This document shows, piece by piece, positions 46,411-54,822 of a stretch of 64,000 nucleotides of DNA. The notes beneath the pieces were generated by a model. That model was not told the origin of the DNA and did no database searches. It saw nothing but the letters and a program-made list of their open reading frames with translations. A program made the position numbers and the translations under genes. Numbering within the stretch: position 1 is the stretch's first letter; every line of letters begins with the position of its first letter. This DNA comes from Candidatus Methanomassiliicoccus intestinalis Issoire-Mx1. GTDB taxonomy: Archaea > Thermoplasmatota > Thermoplasmata > Methanomassiliicoccales > Methanomassiliicoccaceae. The stretch spans positions 868,001 through 932,000 of the forward strand of contig NC_021353.1 in the NCBI RefSeq assembly GCF_000404225.1, in the 5' to 3' direction.

Positions 46411-46537
46411 TCAATATAAAACCCTATTGTTTAGTGAGACCGTCTGTGTATCATCAAATATCAAACAACGTCTATTCTGTAGTCCAGCGGACATAAAATA
46501 ATATCTGGTAAAAATAAAAAGGTGCCGCTGACGGCAT

Positions 46538-47170
46538 TTACAGATCTATTTTTGAATAGATCCTCAGAGACACGAAGTATGACAGCAGGAACACAGCCGC
46601 AGAGACCAGAAGGGCCGAGACAATCACCAGCACTTCATTCATCTCAGGAATAGCAATACCAGCATCTTCTGCAAGGTACACTAAGCCCAAGATTAGGATT
46701 ATCGGCAGAAATATGCACACCATCATCAGTATGCGGGCCTTTTCCACTCCATATTTGTAAATTACAGGCATCACGATGCTGAGTAGCGCGATAGACATTG
46801 CAATCATCATAATACCCATCACCAGCAGATCCGCCATTGATGCTTCTTTTACTATGAGGTTATATGCTGCAGACACACCCAGACCAATAACTGAGCCGAT
46901 GACGCTGAATATGATCAGCAGTTCATATTTACTTTTTACAATGTCTTTTCTGCTCAACGGCAGCGTCAGAGCGTATTTATCCCATTTCACAAAGTCATCC
47001 ATGCTGATAGTTGATATCACTAGAGCAGACATCATGAATACAGTCACGGCAATAAATGAAATGCCTCCGGACTGCGGAATAAATATAATCCCAAACACAA
47101 CCATGACTAGCAGAAGCGATTTTAAGCTGCCAGTAATGCTGTACAGATCCTTCTGGATTAATCCGTGCAT
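46538..47170 (-). CDS. ABC-2 type transporter permease
   Basis: A 210-residue permease with six hydrophobic segments of the ABC2_membrane_5 type (MHGLIQKDLYSITGSLKSLL...; DFVKWDKYALTLPLSRKDIVKSKY is the coupling segment). Overlaps the ATPase gene by 13 bp. Together with the ATPase and GntR regulator it resembles the bacterial YtrA-operon. Substrate unknown; peptides or cell-wall-active compounds are exported by relatives. Confidence 0.85.
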   Translation of the reverse strand: MHGLIQKDLYSITGSLKSLLLVMVVFGIIFIPQSGGISFIAVTVFMMSALVISTISMDDFVKWDKYALTLPLSRKDIVKSKYELLIIFSVIGSVIGLGVSAAYNLIVKEASMADLLVMGIMMIAMSIALLSIVMPVIYKYGVEKARILMMVCIFLPIILILGLVYLAEDAGIAIPEMNEVLVIVSALLVSAAVFLLSYFVSLRIYSKIDL

Positions 47171-48030
47171 AATACTTCACCCCTTGCATAGAACAGCATT
47201 ATGTCTTCGATATTGACACCGTCTACAACAAAATCTTTGTATTTTGATATTATTTTTTCCTTATCTTTTACTAATATTTCACAGCCGAAGTCCTTTTTGA
47301 TGTATGCAATAATATCATTTTTGTCAACTTTGTCAAACTGGCTGCTCTTGCATTTTATTATCCCGTAGCTGTAAATGAGCTCATCTTTGGATTTGCTCAA
47401 CGCAACCTTGCCATTATGAATGAATGTTATGTAATCTGCTATCTTATCCAGATCACTGGTGATATGAGATGATACTAATATGGAATGATCCTCGTTTTGG
47501 ATGAATTCAAGGAATATATCGAGGATTTCATCTCTCGAAATCGGATCAAGACCGCTGGTAGATTCATCAAGAATCAGAAGTTTCGGCTTATGAGCCAGTG
47601 CCGCCGCTATGCTGAATTTAACCTTCATTCCTCTGGACATTTCTTTTACTATCTTGCTCTCAGATACATCGAATCCTTTCAGGTATTTCCTGAAAAGTGC
47701 ATCGTCCCAGTCAGGATGCAGATTTTTCATGACTTTTGAAACTTTATCTGCATTCATGTACTGATGAAAATTACACTCATCAAATACCACGCCAATCTGG
47801 CTCTTTATCAGTTTTTCATTTGTTTTACAATCTGTACCAAATATCTTTACGGATCCCTCATCTGATGATATCAGTCCAAGGATCGCTTTGATCGCTGTAG
47901 TTTTTCCCGCGCCGTTTTCTCCTATGAGGCCCATTATTGAACCGCTTGGCAGTGAAAAACTAACACGATCTAGACAGAAGCCGTCGTATCTCTTTGTAAG
48001 ATCCTTGACTTCTAGTATGTTATCCATCAT
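47158..48030 (-). CDS. ABC transporter ATP-binding protein
   Basis: A 290-residue ATPase of the CcmA/YtrB type: Walker A GENGAGKTTAI, signature MSRGMKVKFSIAAAL, Walker B LLILDESTSGLD, H-loop SSHITSD. The C-terminal 70 residues are the extension seen in YtrB-like proteins. The start overlaps the regulator's stop by 4 bp. Energises the ABC-2 permease encoded next. Confidence 0.92.
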   Translation of the reverse strand: MMDNILEVKDLTKRYDGFCLDRVSFSLPSGSIMGLIGENGAGKTTAIKAILGLISSDEGSVKIFGTDCKTNEKLIKSQIGVVFDECNFHQYMNADKVSKVMKNLHPDWDDALFRKYLKGFDVSESKIVKEMSRGMKVKFSIAAALAHKPKLLILDESTSGLDPISRDEILDIFLEFIQNEDHSILVSSHITSDLDKIADYITFIHNGKVALSKSKDELIYSYGIIKCKSSQFDKVDKNDIIAYIKKDFGCEILVKDKEKIISKYKDFVVDGVNIEDIMLFYARGEVLCTD

Positions 48031-48404
48031 TCTTCCTCCGAATAGAATATTGTCAGAATTTCTATCAATTTCTCAAGACTGATCCCATGGGTTCTTCCAA
48101 TTTCAGCTGCTTCTTGAAGATGGCCTTCAGCATTCCGCAGCTGCTCTTCTTGAATAATGTCTTTATTCTGAACAGCAACGAAGCTTCCGCGGCCGGTTAT
48201 GGTATCGATAAAGCCATCTCTCTGAAGGTCTTCATAGGCGCGCTGAGTCGTGATTACGCTGATATGCAGCGATTTGGCGAGAGCTCTCATAGAAGGAAGC
48301 GGATCACCAGGCTGAAGCTCGCCGCTCATGATGGCAGATTTTACCTGCGCAGTAATCTGCTCATAGATGGGTTTGCCTGACCGATTGCTGATGATTATAT
48401 CCAT
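48027..48404 (-). CDS. GntR-family regulator, YtrA subfamily
   Basis: A 125-residue regulator: the winged helix starts IISNRSGKPIYEQITAQVKSAIMSGELQPGDPLPSMRALAKSL, followed by a short C-terminal dimerisation helix, which is the hallmark of the YtrA group. First gene of regulator-ATPase-permease. The promoter just upstream carries repeated TGTAC half sites around the TATA box, consistent with autorepression. Confidence 0.9.
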   Translation of the reverse strand: MDIIISNRSGKPIYEQITAQVKSAIMSGELQPGDPLPSMRALAKSLHISVITTQRAYEDLQRDGFIDTITGRGSFVAVQNKDIIQEEQLRNAEGHLQEAAEIGRTHGISLEKLIEILTIFYSEEE

Positions 48405-48423
48405 CTTCTCCCTGCGTGCTTAA

Positions 48424-48456
48424 TGTACTTGTACTATATATACACTGCAGTACACA
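48424..48456. promoter_or_regulatory. Promoter with TGTAC/GTACA half sites of the GntR operon
   Basis: TGTAC at 48424-48428 and GTACA at 48450-48454 flank a TATATATA box (48435-48442); a further GTAC lies at 48431-48434. Position over the TATA box fits repression by the YtrA-type protein encoded from 48404. Confidence 0.5.
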
Positions 48457-48515
48457 TAGGTGAAATGTGAGAATCTTCACAGAAAGTCTTCTATTCTTTA
48501 TGATCATCTAAGAAT

Positions 48516-48848
48516 ATGCACATAGGATTCGGAACTGAAGACGACAGCTACAATGTGGAATTTAAGCTGGGAGAAAATCTGAATAACATTATCTTCGTAA
48601 GCAGTGAAGGCATACCAGAAGAAATCATTGAAAGGCTGCACCAGCTCAGATCTGAAGTGCTTGAAAAAGCAAAAAATGAGCTCATACACATGATGTCTTC
48701 TGTTTCTGAGACTTTGTATGATGCTGCAGATGTTTTGGGTAAGGACTCCGTGATTGATGATGAATTGAATGGTATAGCTGCTGATGCGGCCGCCCTGGCA
48801 GAAAGGATTCAGAATAAGCTGAATAAGATATCGGCGGCTGAAAAGTAA
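48516..48848 (+). CDS. Hypothetical helical protein
   Basis: A 110-residue protein not recognised. A short beta region (MHIGFGTEDDSYNVEFKLGENLNNIIFV) is followed by two amphipathic helices with heptad-like hydrophobic spacing (IIERLHQLRSEVLEKAKNEL and DDELNGIAADAAALAERIQNKL). Acidic, no membrane segment. Divergent from the GntR operon; the DUF3793 gene with its own promoter follows. Confidence 0.6.
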   Translation: MHIGFGTEDDSYNVEFKLGENLNNIIFVSSEGIPEEIIERLHQLRSEVLEKAKNELIHMMSSVSETLYDAADVLGKDSVIDDELNGIAADAAALAERIQNKLNKISAAEK

Positions 48849-48875
48849 TCTTTCTTCAGGATAATTATTTAAACT

Positions 48876-48893
48876 ATTTAGGCATACCTAAAT
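48876..48893. promoter_or_regulatory. DtxR-like operator at the DUF3793 gene
   Basis: Perfect inverted repeat ATTTAGG-cata-CCTAAAT ending 4 bp before the ATG and about 5 bp after a TATA-like TTATTTAAAC (48865-48874). It matches the TTAGG...CCTAA logic of DtxR/IdeR boxes and the half site at the dtxR-feoB promoter in this window. Confidence 0.6.
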
Positions 48894-48897
48894 TAAG

Positions 48898-49467
48898 ATG
48901 GCAGAATCAGAGAGCTATCTTGAGAGATGTTTAGTCAGGCACTGCTCACCCACCTTGGCAAATATCAAGCCGGGCAGTTTATTTACATGTCCGTCTGACA
49001 ACACCATATCTTTAGCAGCGGAGATACGTGCTTTAAATTCAGTTCTAAATATCAAGGGCATCCGCCTCAGGTTATTGAATATCTCCTCGGGAAGAGCGCT
49101 TGTGTATGTCTACAGGCCGAAAATGCTGCATGATTACATTAAAAAAGAAGAGATCTGTGAGTTTCTATGCAGTTCTGGTTATGACTGCAGAGATATAAAG
49201 TCAGTACTGTCAAGTCTGCAGAGAAAAATTGCTGCGGAAGGAGTTCCGCACGAGATCGGACTGTTTTTAGGTTACCCCCTGGAAGATGTCAAAGGCTTCA
49301 TAGAAAATAAGGGAAGAAACTATCTCTGCCGGGGATGCTGGAAAGTCTACTGTGACAAATGCAAGGCACAGAGAATGTTCAATGAGATCAAGCTATGCAG
49401 GCAGCTTTACCTGAATGAGTTTGAAGATGGCAGAAGTGTAGCAGACTTGGCAGTCTATGCAGGTTAA
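48898..49467 (+). CDS. DUF3793 family protein, probably metal-regulated
   Basis: A 189-residue protein of the DUF3793 family: LVRHCSPTLANIKPGSLF near the start, RALVYVYRPKML in the middle, then EIGLFLGYPLEDVKGFIENKG and a cysteine-rich C-CRGCWKVYCDKCKAQ segment. In bacteria such genes often sit with ferrous iron transport and flavodoxin genes. The TATA box lies at leaderless distance and a DtxR-like palindrome covers the start region, so expression under low iron is likely. Molecular function unknown. Confidence 0.8.
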   Translation: MAESESYLERCLVRHCSPTLANIKPGSLFTCPSDNTISLAAEIRALNSVLNIKGIRLRLLNISSGRALVYVYRPKMLHDYIKKEEICEFLCSSGYDCRDIKSVLSSLQRKIAAEGVPHEIGLFLGYPLEDVKGFIENKGRNYLCRGCWKVYCDKCKAQRMFNEIKLCRQLYLNEFEDGRSVADLAVYAG

Positions 49468-50255
49468 TTTCAAAATATCTGTTGCATAATTAGGCAGCAC
49501 TTCTCGAAACATTATTTAGGCTAATTCTTATTCCCTTAATTTGTAATACAGTTTGCTTGCTTCAATAATCATTAATTATCATGATATGTTACCTATTATA
49601 CTTTGTTCGTCCGAAATACAACGGTTAGTACGAAAGTATGGAGGGTTGCTCTTTTTTTTGTTTTTTGTAAGTAGAGTGCAGTCATTCGATGTGATATGGA
49701 TAACGTGCCTCGAACCTTTACAAGTCTGCAATTCGATATTTGATGATAGTCTAGATCATGCCGACTACAGTTCTTTAGTTTGATGTTTGTATGTGGAGAT
49801 AACACACACTGACTGGCGGTAAAGCAGAAAATTCGCCATCCCGCCATCTTGTTAGTTTAATGGTGTTAGAAGGATACTCTTTGATGATAGGTTCGCTGAT
49901 GCAACATATGAAAACAGGAGGAACTGAATGCTGCTTGATAAGTTAAATTTACGCTCCCTAATTTTAAAAGGCTTATGGCTGAAACTGCATCGGCCGTTAC
50001 ATGTTAGGGCATGTCTGCCAGATACTAACAAAACTGTTTGCATATGATATGCAAGCGCATTAGAGCAAACATGGTAGGAATTAATCATAAATAATACATG
50101 TATAATAGAGTATTGCTTATGCAACAGAAGTGTGAGCTTGTACAAAATCGAAGGTACATTTGATTATAAATAAAAAAATATAGAGATTTAAAATCATCAC
50201 ACAGTCTTCACTTTGCATAATGGATTAAACTCTAAACTTGATTAGCCTAGGTGCA
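49468..50255. other. Long region without a recognisable gene
   Basis: Frames are short and overlap each other on both strands; none has a ribosome site and a family-like sequence. Two TTAGGC boxes lie at 49490-49495 and 49516-49524 (the second is the palindrome TTAGGCTAA), shortly after the DUF3793 gene. A plus-strand stretch near 49866-49925 reads like a worn protein (ILFDDRFADATYENRRN), which could be a gene remnant. Boundary between the housekeeping part and the AT-rich CRISPR part. Confidence 0.5.
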
Positions 50256-52967
50256 ATGCATATGGATAAGAGTAAGGGTGTTAATAAGCTTGCTGAGAAA
50301 CTTGGCATTGCTGATGAAGAAGATCCGTTCATAGCTTTTAATAAAAACCCGTGCGCATCGACATTATCACGCATCGGAAAAAATCTACAAACGTTTGAGA
50401 TGGTGCAGCGTGCTGTTGAAAATGATGACGGGTGCGGAACTATACTGAAATTTATGTCAAAGCAATTGATGACTGAAGACTTATGCATTATTGCTTGCAG
50501 TAAGAACGGCGATAATCTAGATTATGTTCCAGAATATTTGCTTAGTTATAACATCTGTAAAGCGGCTTTGAGTAACAGGGGTGAATTATTATCGAAAATT
50601 CCTGAAAAGTTCAAAACATATGAATTATGCGAAATTGCAGTGAGTACAGATGAGAAATATGTTGCATTATCATATGTACCTCTAAATCTGATTATGGGAG
50701 AGCAAGGACGTCGTTTGTGTGAACTAGCCATAAAGAAAAATCCTCTTGCAATTGAGAAAGTACCAAATGAATTCATTACAAAGACAATGGCATATGATGT
50801 GGTATCTCGTACCTCTCAGGAAAACTGTATTAGATTGTCAGATGGTAGTTTACGTCTCTACCCAGCCAACAATTGGCCCATTAGTCATGTCCCTAAAAGA
50901 TACATGACAGAAGAACTCATCAATTTATCTGTTGAAATGTGCCCTGCAAGCCTAAGAGGTGTACCATCAGAATATTTGTCAAAAGCACAGTGTCTTCAGT
51001 TTGTACAACGCGATGCTAGTTTATACGAATGGGTTCCCGAGATGTATAAAGAACATGATGCAATCATAGACGCGGCTTTATCTGCATGGCCTGGTGCTTT
51101 AGCACATATTCCTGAAGCTAAAAGAACAAAATCTCGTTGTTTTAGAGCAATTGAAAGAGACCCAACAATTCCCATTTCATTGTTTCCAGAGAAAGTACGC
51201 GCAAAGTATGAAGCTATTTTTGGAATAAGTTCTTTTAACTGCAAACCAATTTCACTTGAAACACCAAGTACGCTTTTGAAGAACAGGTCTGCAATTACCG
51301 AGAGCAATGAATTAATATCTCATGAACTAGAAACAATTAGTGATTCTTCAGTTCAGCATATTTACTATATATCCGACGTCCACATAGAACATCAACTTGA
51401 TCTAACTGATAAAACATTACCAGAAATCGAATCAATGGTAGCTGATAAAGTCTCTGAACTTGTGAATTCAGTTCAAGATCGAGGAACTGTTTTGATTGCG
51501 GGTGATGTCGCCAACAGCATTGAACTTGAGAAAATATTTTATAAAGCACTCAAAGCTGCATTATCCAGAATTTGGAATTTTCACGTAAACATCATCTCGG
51601 TGCTTGGCAATCATGAACTGTGGGATGGTGATCCAATGGGAATCTCTAAAAGCCGTCCTGTTGATGAAATAATTGAAGATTATCGTAAAGCCTTATATAA
51701 CACCCTGTTAGAGAATGAATTATATATTGAATATAAAAGACAACGCAGTGTGCGGATTGATGAAAAAACGATACTTGAAGCAGATCCAAACGAACTTTCA
51801 GAGATCTGTGAGAAGTCTACATTAATTATTCTTGGAGGCATTGGATTTTCAGGTCTTAATCCGGTATTTAATGCTACAATGGGACTATATCGCAATACCA
51901 TAACTGCTGAAGAAGACATTGAAAGATCAAAGAGATTCCAAACAGTATATGAAAAAGTCTTGCAGTGTGCAGAATTCCAACGAGTGATTGTACTGACACA
52001 CACACAAATGGAAAACTGGTCAAATGCGGAATATAATCCTAACTGGGTATATATCAATGGACACACGCATCAAAATTCTTTGATTCGTAAGGATGATGGA
52101 ACCACGGTTTTATCAGATAATCAAGTCGGGTACGTACCAAAAAATTGGCATTTTAACTCATTTACGGTAAGCGGCCGTTATGACCCATTTTATGATTGGG
52201 AAGATGGTATCTATCATATCAGACCAAATCAATATATTGATTTTAATCGTGGTTGTGGGATAGTTATATCTAGCTTCAAACGTGGAGGAGAATTATACCT
52301 ATTAAAACGCGATGGTGCATACATGTTCTTTCTAAAGGACAAGAACTTGTATATGTTGGAAGGTGGTCAGATTCACAGAGTTGAACATGATATTGACTAT
52401 TATTTCAATAATCTTGCAGCATATAAGCAGTGTGTGAAAGCTGCTTTTACACCGTATCGCAATGCGCTTAAAACTATTTCTAAAGAGATACGTGCATTCG
52501 GAGGAAATGGAAATATTCACGGTTGCATTATAGATATTGATTTTTTTAACCACATTTATGTCAATCCCTTTGATGGAAAAATAACGCCATACTTTGCATC
52601 AAATACATTGATAAAATACACTTATAAGAATATCCCCATATTGTTAAAAAATTCACCCCAGCCTCCAAAATTACCTAATGGCACACCGTTATTGCTACAA
52701 TACAAAAAAGCATCTAGGTCGGGTTTACTACCAATTTTGACAGCGCAGGAACATGATGAGAACACTGCATTGACTACTGTATCTGAGTTAGTTTTAGACA
52801 AAACTATGTATGAGCCATCTCGTGTTATGCGATCTGTGCAATATATTTTTGACCAAAATGTCGTTCGTGTGTGGAAGGATGAGATACTAACGATTGACAC
52901 GAATGATAACGACCCTATCATTGCAAACTATCCGCAAAGGCTCATTAACAATAGCCAAACGAAATAA
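50256..52967 (+). CDS. DUF4116-repeat protein with metallophosphoesterase domain
   Basis: About 903 residues. Residues 1-340 hold tandem DUF4116-like repeats of about 24-48 residues (motif: YVPEYLLSYNICKAALS; KIPEKFKTYELCEIAVS; VPKRYMTEELINLSVE). Residues about 370-620 are a calcineurin-like phosphoesterase with all motifs: ISDVHIE (D374, H376), AGDVANS, GNHELW, THTQ and GHTHQ. The C-terminal 280 residues are not recognised. ATG 50256 is the first AUG; TTG 50238 and ATG 50262 are alternatives. It stands between a gene desert and the CRISPR-Cas locus. It could hydrolyse a nucleotide, nucleic acid or protein phosphate; a defence role is only suggested by position. Confidence 0.8.
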   Translation: MHMDKSKGVNKLAEKLGIADEEDPFIAFNKNPCASTLSRIGKNLQTFEMVQRAVENDDGCGTILKFMSKQLMTEDLCIIACSKNGDNLDYVPEYLLSYNICKAALSNRGELLSKIPEKFKTYELCEIAVSTDEKYVALSYVPLNLIMGEQGRRLCELAIKKNPLAIEKVPNEFITKTMAYDVVSRTSQENCIRLSDGSLRLYPANNWPISHVPKRYMTEELINLSVEMCPASLRGVPSEYLSKAQCLQFVQRDASLYEWVPEMYKEHDAIIDAALSAWPGALAHIPEAKRTKSRCFRAIERDPTIPISLFPEKVRAKYEAIFGISSFNCKPISLETPSTLLKNRSAITESNELISHELETISDSSVQHIYYISDVHIEHQLDLTDKTLPEIESMVADKVSELVNSVQDRGTVLIAGDVANSIELEKIFYKALKAALSRIWNFHVNIISVLGNHELWDGDPMGISKSRPVDEIIEDYRKALYNTLLENELYIEYKRQRSVRIDEKTILEADPNELSEICEKSTLIILGGIGFSGLNPVFNATMGLYRNTITAEEDIERSKRFQTVYEKVLQCAEFQRVIVLTHTQMENWSNAEYNPNWVYINGHTHQNSLIRKDDGTTVLSDNQVGYVPKNWHFNSFTVSGRYDPFYDWEDGIYHIRPNQYIDFNRGCGIVISSFKRGGELYLLKRDGAYMFFLKDKNLYMLEGGQIHRVEHDIDYYFNNLAAYKQCVKAAFTPYRNALKTISKEIRAFGGNGNIHGCIIDIDFFNHIYVNPFDGKITPYFASNTLIKYTYKNIPILLKNSPQPPKLPNGTPLLLQYKKASRSGLLPILTAQEHDENTALTTVSELVLDKTMYEPSRVMRSVQYIFDQNVVRVWKDEILTIDTNDNDPIIANYPQRLINNSQTK

Positions 52968-53337
52968 ACATTGACTGGCAGGAGGAAATAAAAGTGTATT
53001 CTGATACTCTATTAGTATGTCATATTTGTAATTATATATAATTCAATATAAATTTAGAGTTGAATGACTTTATACCTTAAATCAATTGAATTTTAATTCT
53101 ATGCACATGCCAATCTATTATTCATATATTAAATACAACAATAAGTTATTTATAAAGCATTCACTACGCTCTCAGAGACCTCATTTTTATATCAATAAGA
53201 TGTGTTCTTTAATTTTCTATACTCATACATTCTGCACAATAAGATCACTAGAACTGATGCATATACCATGGATTACTAGTGTATAATCGAACAATTCCAA
53301 AGCAAGCTTTTAACTGCCTTATAGTGATGACTATACG
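52968..53337. other. AT-rich intergenic region
   Basis: About 75 percent A+T by eye, no gene seen. GCAGGAGGAAATAAAAGTG near 52978 looks like a ribosome site followed by GTG, but the frame stops soon. The promoter of the Sel1-repeat gene presumably lies at the right end. Confidence 0.4.
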
Positions 53338-54006
53338 ATGAATGATTTTGATCTTCTGCTGAAATCCGCCAAAGGCGGAGATGCCGAGGCACAGTTTCAG
53401 GTTGCATATGCGTATGAGATGGGAGACGGCGTAGCAAAAAACTACAAGAAGGCTATGCACTGGTACAAGTTAGCAGCAAAACAAAACCATGTCAAAGCGC
53501 AGCTCAGCATGGGCTACTTTTATCACAGCGGTATGGGTGTCAGCGAAGATTATGAGGAAGCTATCGAGTGGTACAAGCTTGCTGCAGATCAAGGAGATGC
53601 TACCGCACAGAATAATCTCGGAGTTTTATACAGATTAGGCAGGGGAGCACCTCAGAGTTATGAGGAAGCTGTGAAATGGTTCGCTATGGCAGCTGACCAG
53701 GGGAGCATCGATGCTCAGACCAACTTGGGTCTGATGTATGACCGCGGTGAGGGTGTAGAGCAGAATTACGAGACTGCCGCTGAGCTGTATAGAAAATCTG
53801 CCGAGCAGGGATCTGCAAGGGCGCAGAATAATTTAGCTCTAATGTATGAATTTGGCGAAGGTGTTTCTAAGGACCTTGAGGAAGCAGCAAGATTGTACAA
53901 GCTTGCTGCTGATCAGCATTATGCAAGTGCTAAACTTAACCTTGAAAGACTTTCCAAAGGTAATGAAGACTTTGACAAATCTGATAAGATTTTGAGAAGA
54001 AAGTAG
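53338..54006 (+). CDS. Sel1-like repeat protein
   Basis: A 222-residue soluble protein of about five Sel1-type (TPR-like) repeats of 36 residues, each of the form A-x-x-x-LG-x-x-Y-x-x-G-x-GV-x-x-(D/N)-Y-x-x-A-x-x-W/LY-x-x-AA-x-Q. Such arrays are protein-binding scaffolds. It ends TAG with TAA as the very next codon, which limits the effect of amber decoding. Separated by 107 bp from cas6; not a known cas gene. Confidence 0.88.
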   Translation: MNDFDLLLKSAKGGDAEAQFQVAYAYEMGDGVAKNYKKAMHWYKLAAKQNHVKAQLSMGYFYHSGMGVSEDYEEAIEWYKLAADQGDATAQNNLGVLYRLGRGAPQSYEEAVKWFAMAADQGSIDAQTNLGLMYDRGEGVEQNYETAAELYRKSAEQGSARAQNNLALMYEFGEGVSKDLEEAARLYKLAADQHYASAKLNLERLSKGNEDFDKSDKILRRK

Positions 54007-54030
54007 TAAAAACATGACATTAGTGTTACA

Positions 54031-54096
54031 TTTATATAGTAGCTTAGAGATATTGTATAGTGAGCACGTGTATTTGGTACTTTCAGCAAAGTACCA
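54031..54096 (+). promoter_or_regulatory. cas operon promoter and leader hairpin
   Basis: TATA box TTTATATA at 54031-54038, then a perfect 9-bp inverted repeat TGGTACTTT-cagc-AAAGTACCA at 54075-54096. A GAGGTAG ribosome site follows, ahead of ATG 54114. As DNA it could be an operator; as RNA it is a hairpin in the 5' leader of the cas mRNA. Confidence 0.6.
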
Positions 54097-54113
54097 TTCT
54101 TTGAGGTAGCTGC

Positions 54114-54818
54114 ATGACTATTGATTTATCATTTGCGTTACATAAAAATAATCTGCCGAAGGACTATAGGCCGACTATTGTAAGCTATATCAAATATACA
54201 TTGAGTAAATATTATCCCAAGATTTATCATGACCTATATGGTACAGGTGGAACCATACAAAAGTCATTTACATTTTCTGTTGCGTTACCGAAAGCAAAAT
54301 TTCAGAGCGATAGTATGGAGTTGGGAAATTCTCGTTTTTGGGTAACATTCTCATCTTCAAATGATTTTGATACGCTCTTATTATATAATGCATTCAGGAA
54401 AGATATGCAAAATCCATATCCAATTGCAAATGGGAATTATATGGCACTTCAATATCTGAAGATTAAACCAGTTCCTAAAATCACAGAAAATACAATTACC
54501 ATTCGGTTTTTAAGTCCGCTAGTTGTAAGAAAACACTATGCAGGTGAAGCAGATAAATATTATATTTTTGAAGATGATGAATTCAGCAATTGTCTCAATA
54601 TCGTGACTGCAAATAGACTTGGAAAAGATGTGAAGCTTGATGTTGAGCCAATATCGCCCAAAAAGACGGTTGTAAAATCATTTGGAGTTAACATTAGATC
54701 GTCTCTAGGGACATATAAAGTTACATCAGATCCGGATGTACTTAATGAATTATTGCTAAGTGGTATGGGCAGTAGACGTAGTGAAGGTTTCGGTCATTTT
54801 GAGATAGTTTCTCGGTGA
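54114..54818 (+). CDS. cas6: CRISPR-associated endoribonuclease Cas6
   Basis: Cuts the CRISPR transcript within each repeat to release crRNAs. 234 residues with two RRM-like halves; the C-terminal glycine-rich loop reads LLSGMGSRRSEGFGHFEI, the family hallmark. A His near the N-terminus (FALHKNN) is a candidate catalytic residue. First gene of the type I-B operon; cas8 begins 4 bp after its stop. Confidence 0.93.
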   Translation: MTIDLSFALHKNNLPKDYRPTIVSYIKYTLSKYYPKIYHDLYGTGGTIQKSFTFSVALPKAKFQSDSMELGNSRFWVTFSSSNDFDTLLLYNAFRKDMQNPYPIANGNYMALQYLKIKPVPKITENTITIRFLSPLVVRKHYAGEADKYYIFEDDEFSNCLNIVTANRLGKDVKLDVEPISPKKTVVKSFGVNIRSSLGTYKVTSDPDVLNELLLSGMGSRRSEGFGHFEIVSR

Positions 54819-54822
54819 TATC

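Noticed and set aside
49866..49925. Transposase remnant suggested by a short arginine-rich reading
   Set aside because: Too short and without a DDE motif, terminal repeats or target duplication.
54025..54048. Partial likeness to the reverse complement of the CRISPR repeat (TTACATT ... TAGCTTAGA) at the cas6 promoter, like a CreA-type pseudo-repeat
   Set aside because: The match needs a 6-7 nt insertion, lies on the wrong strand and includes the TATA box; chance is likely in AT-rich DNA.
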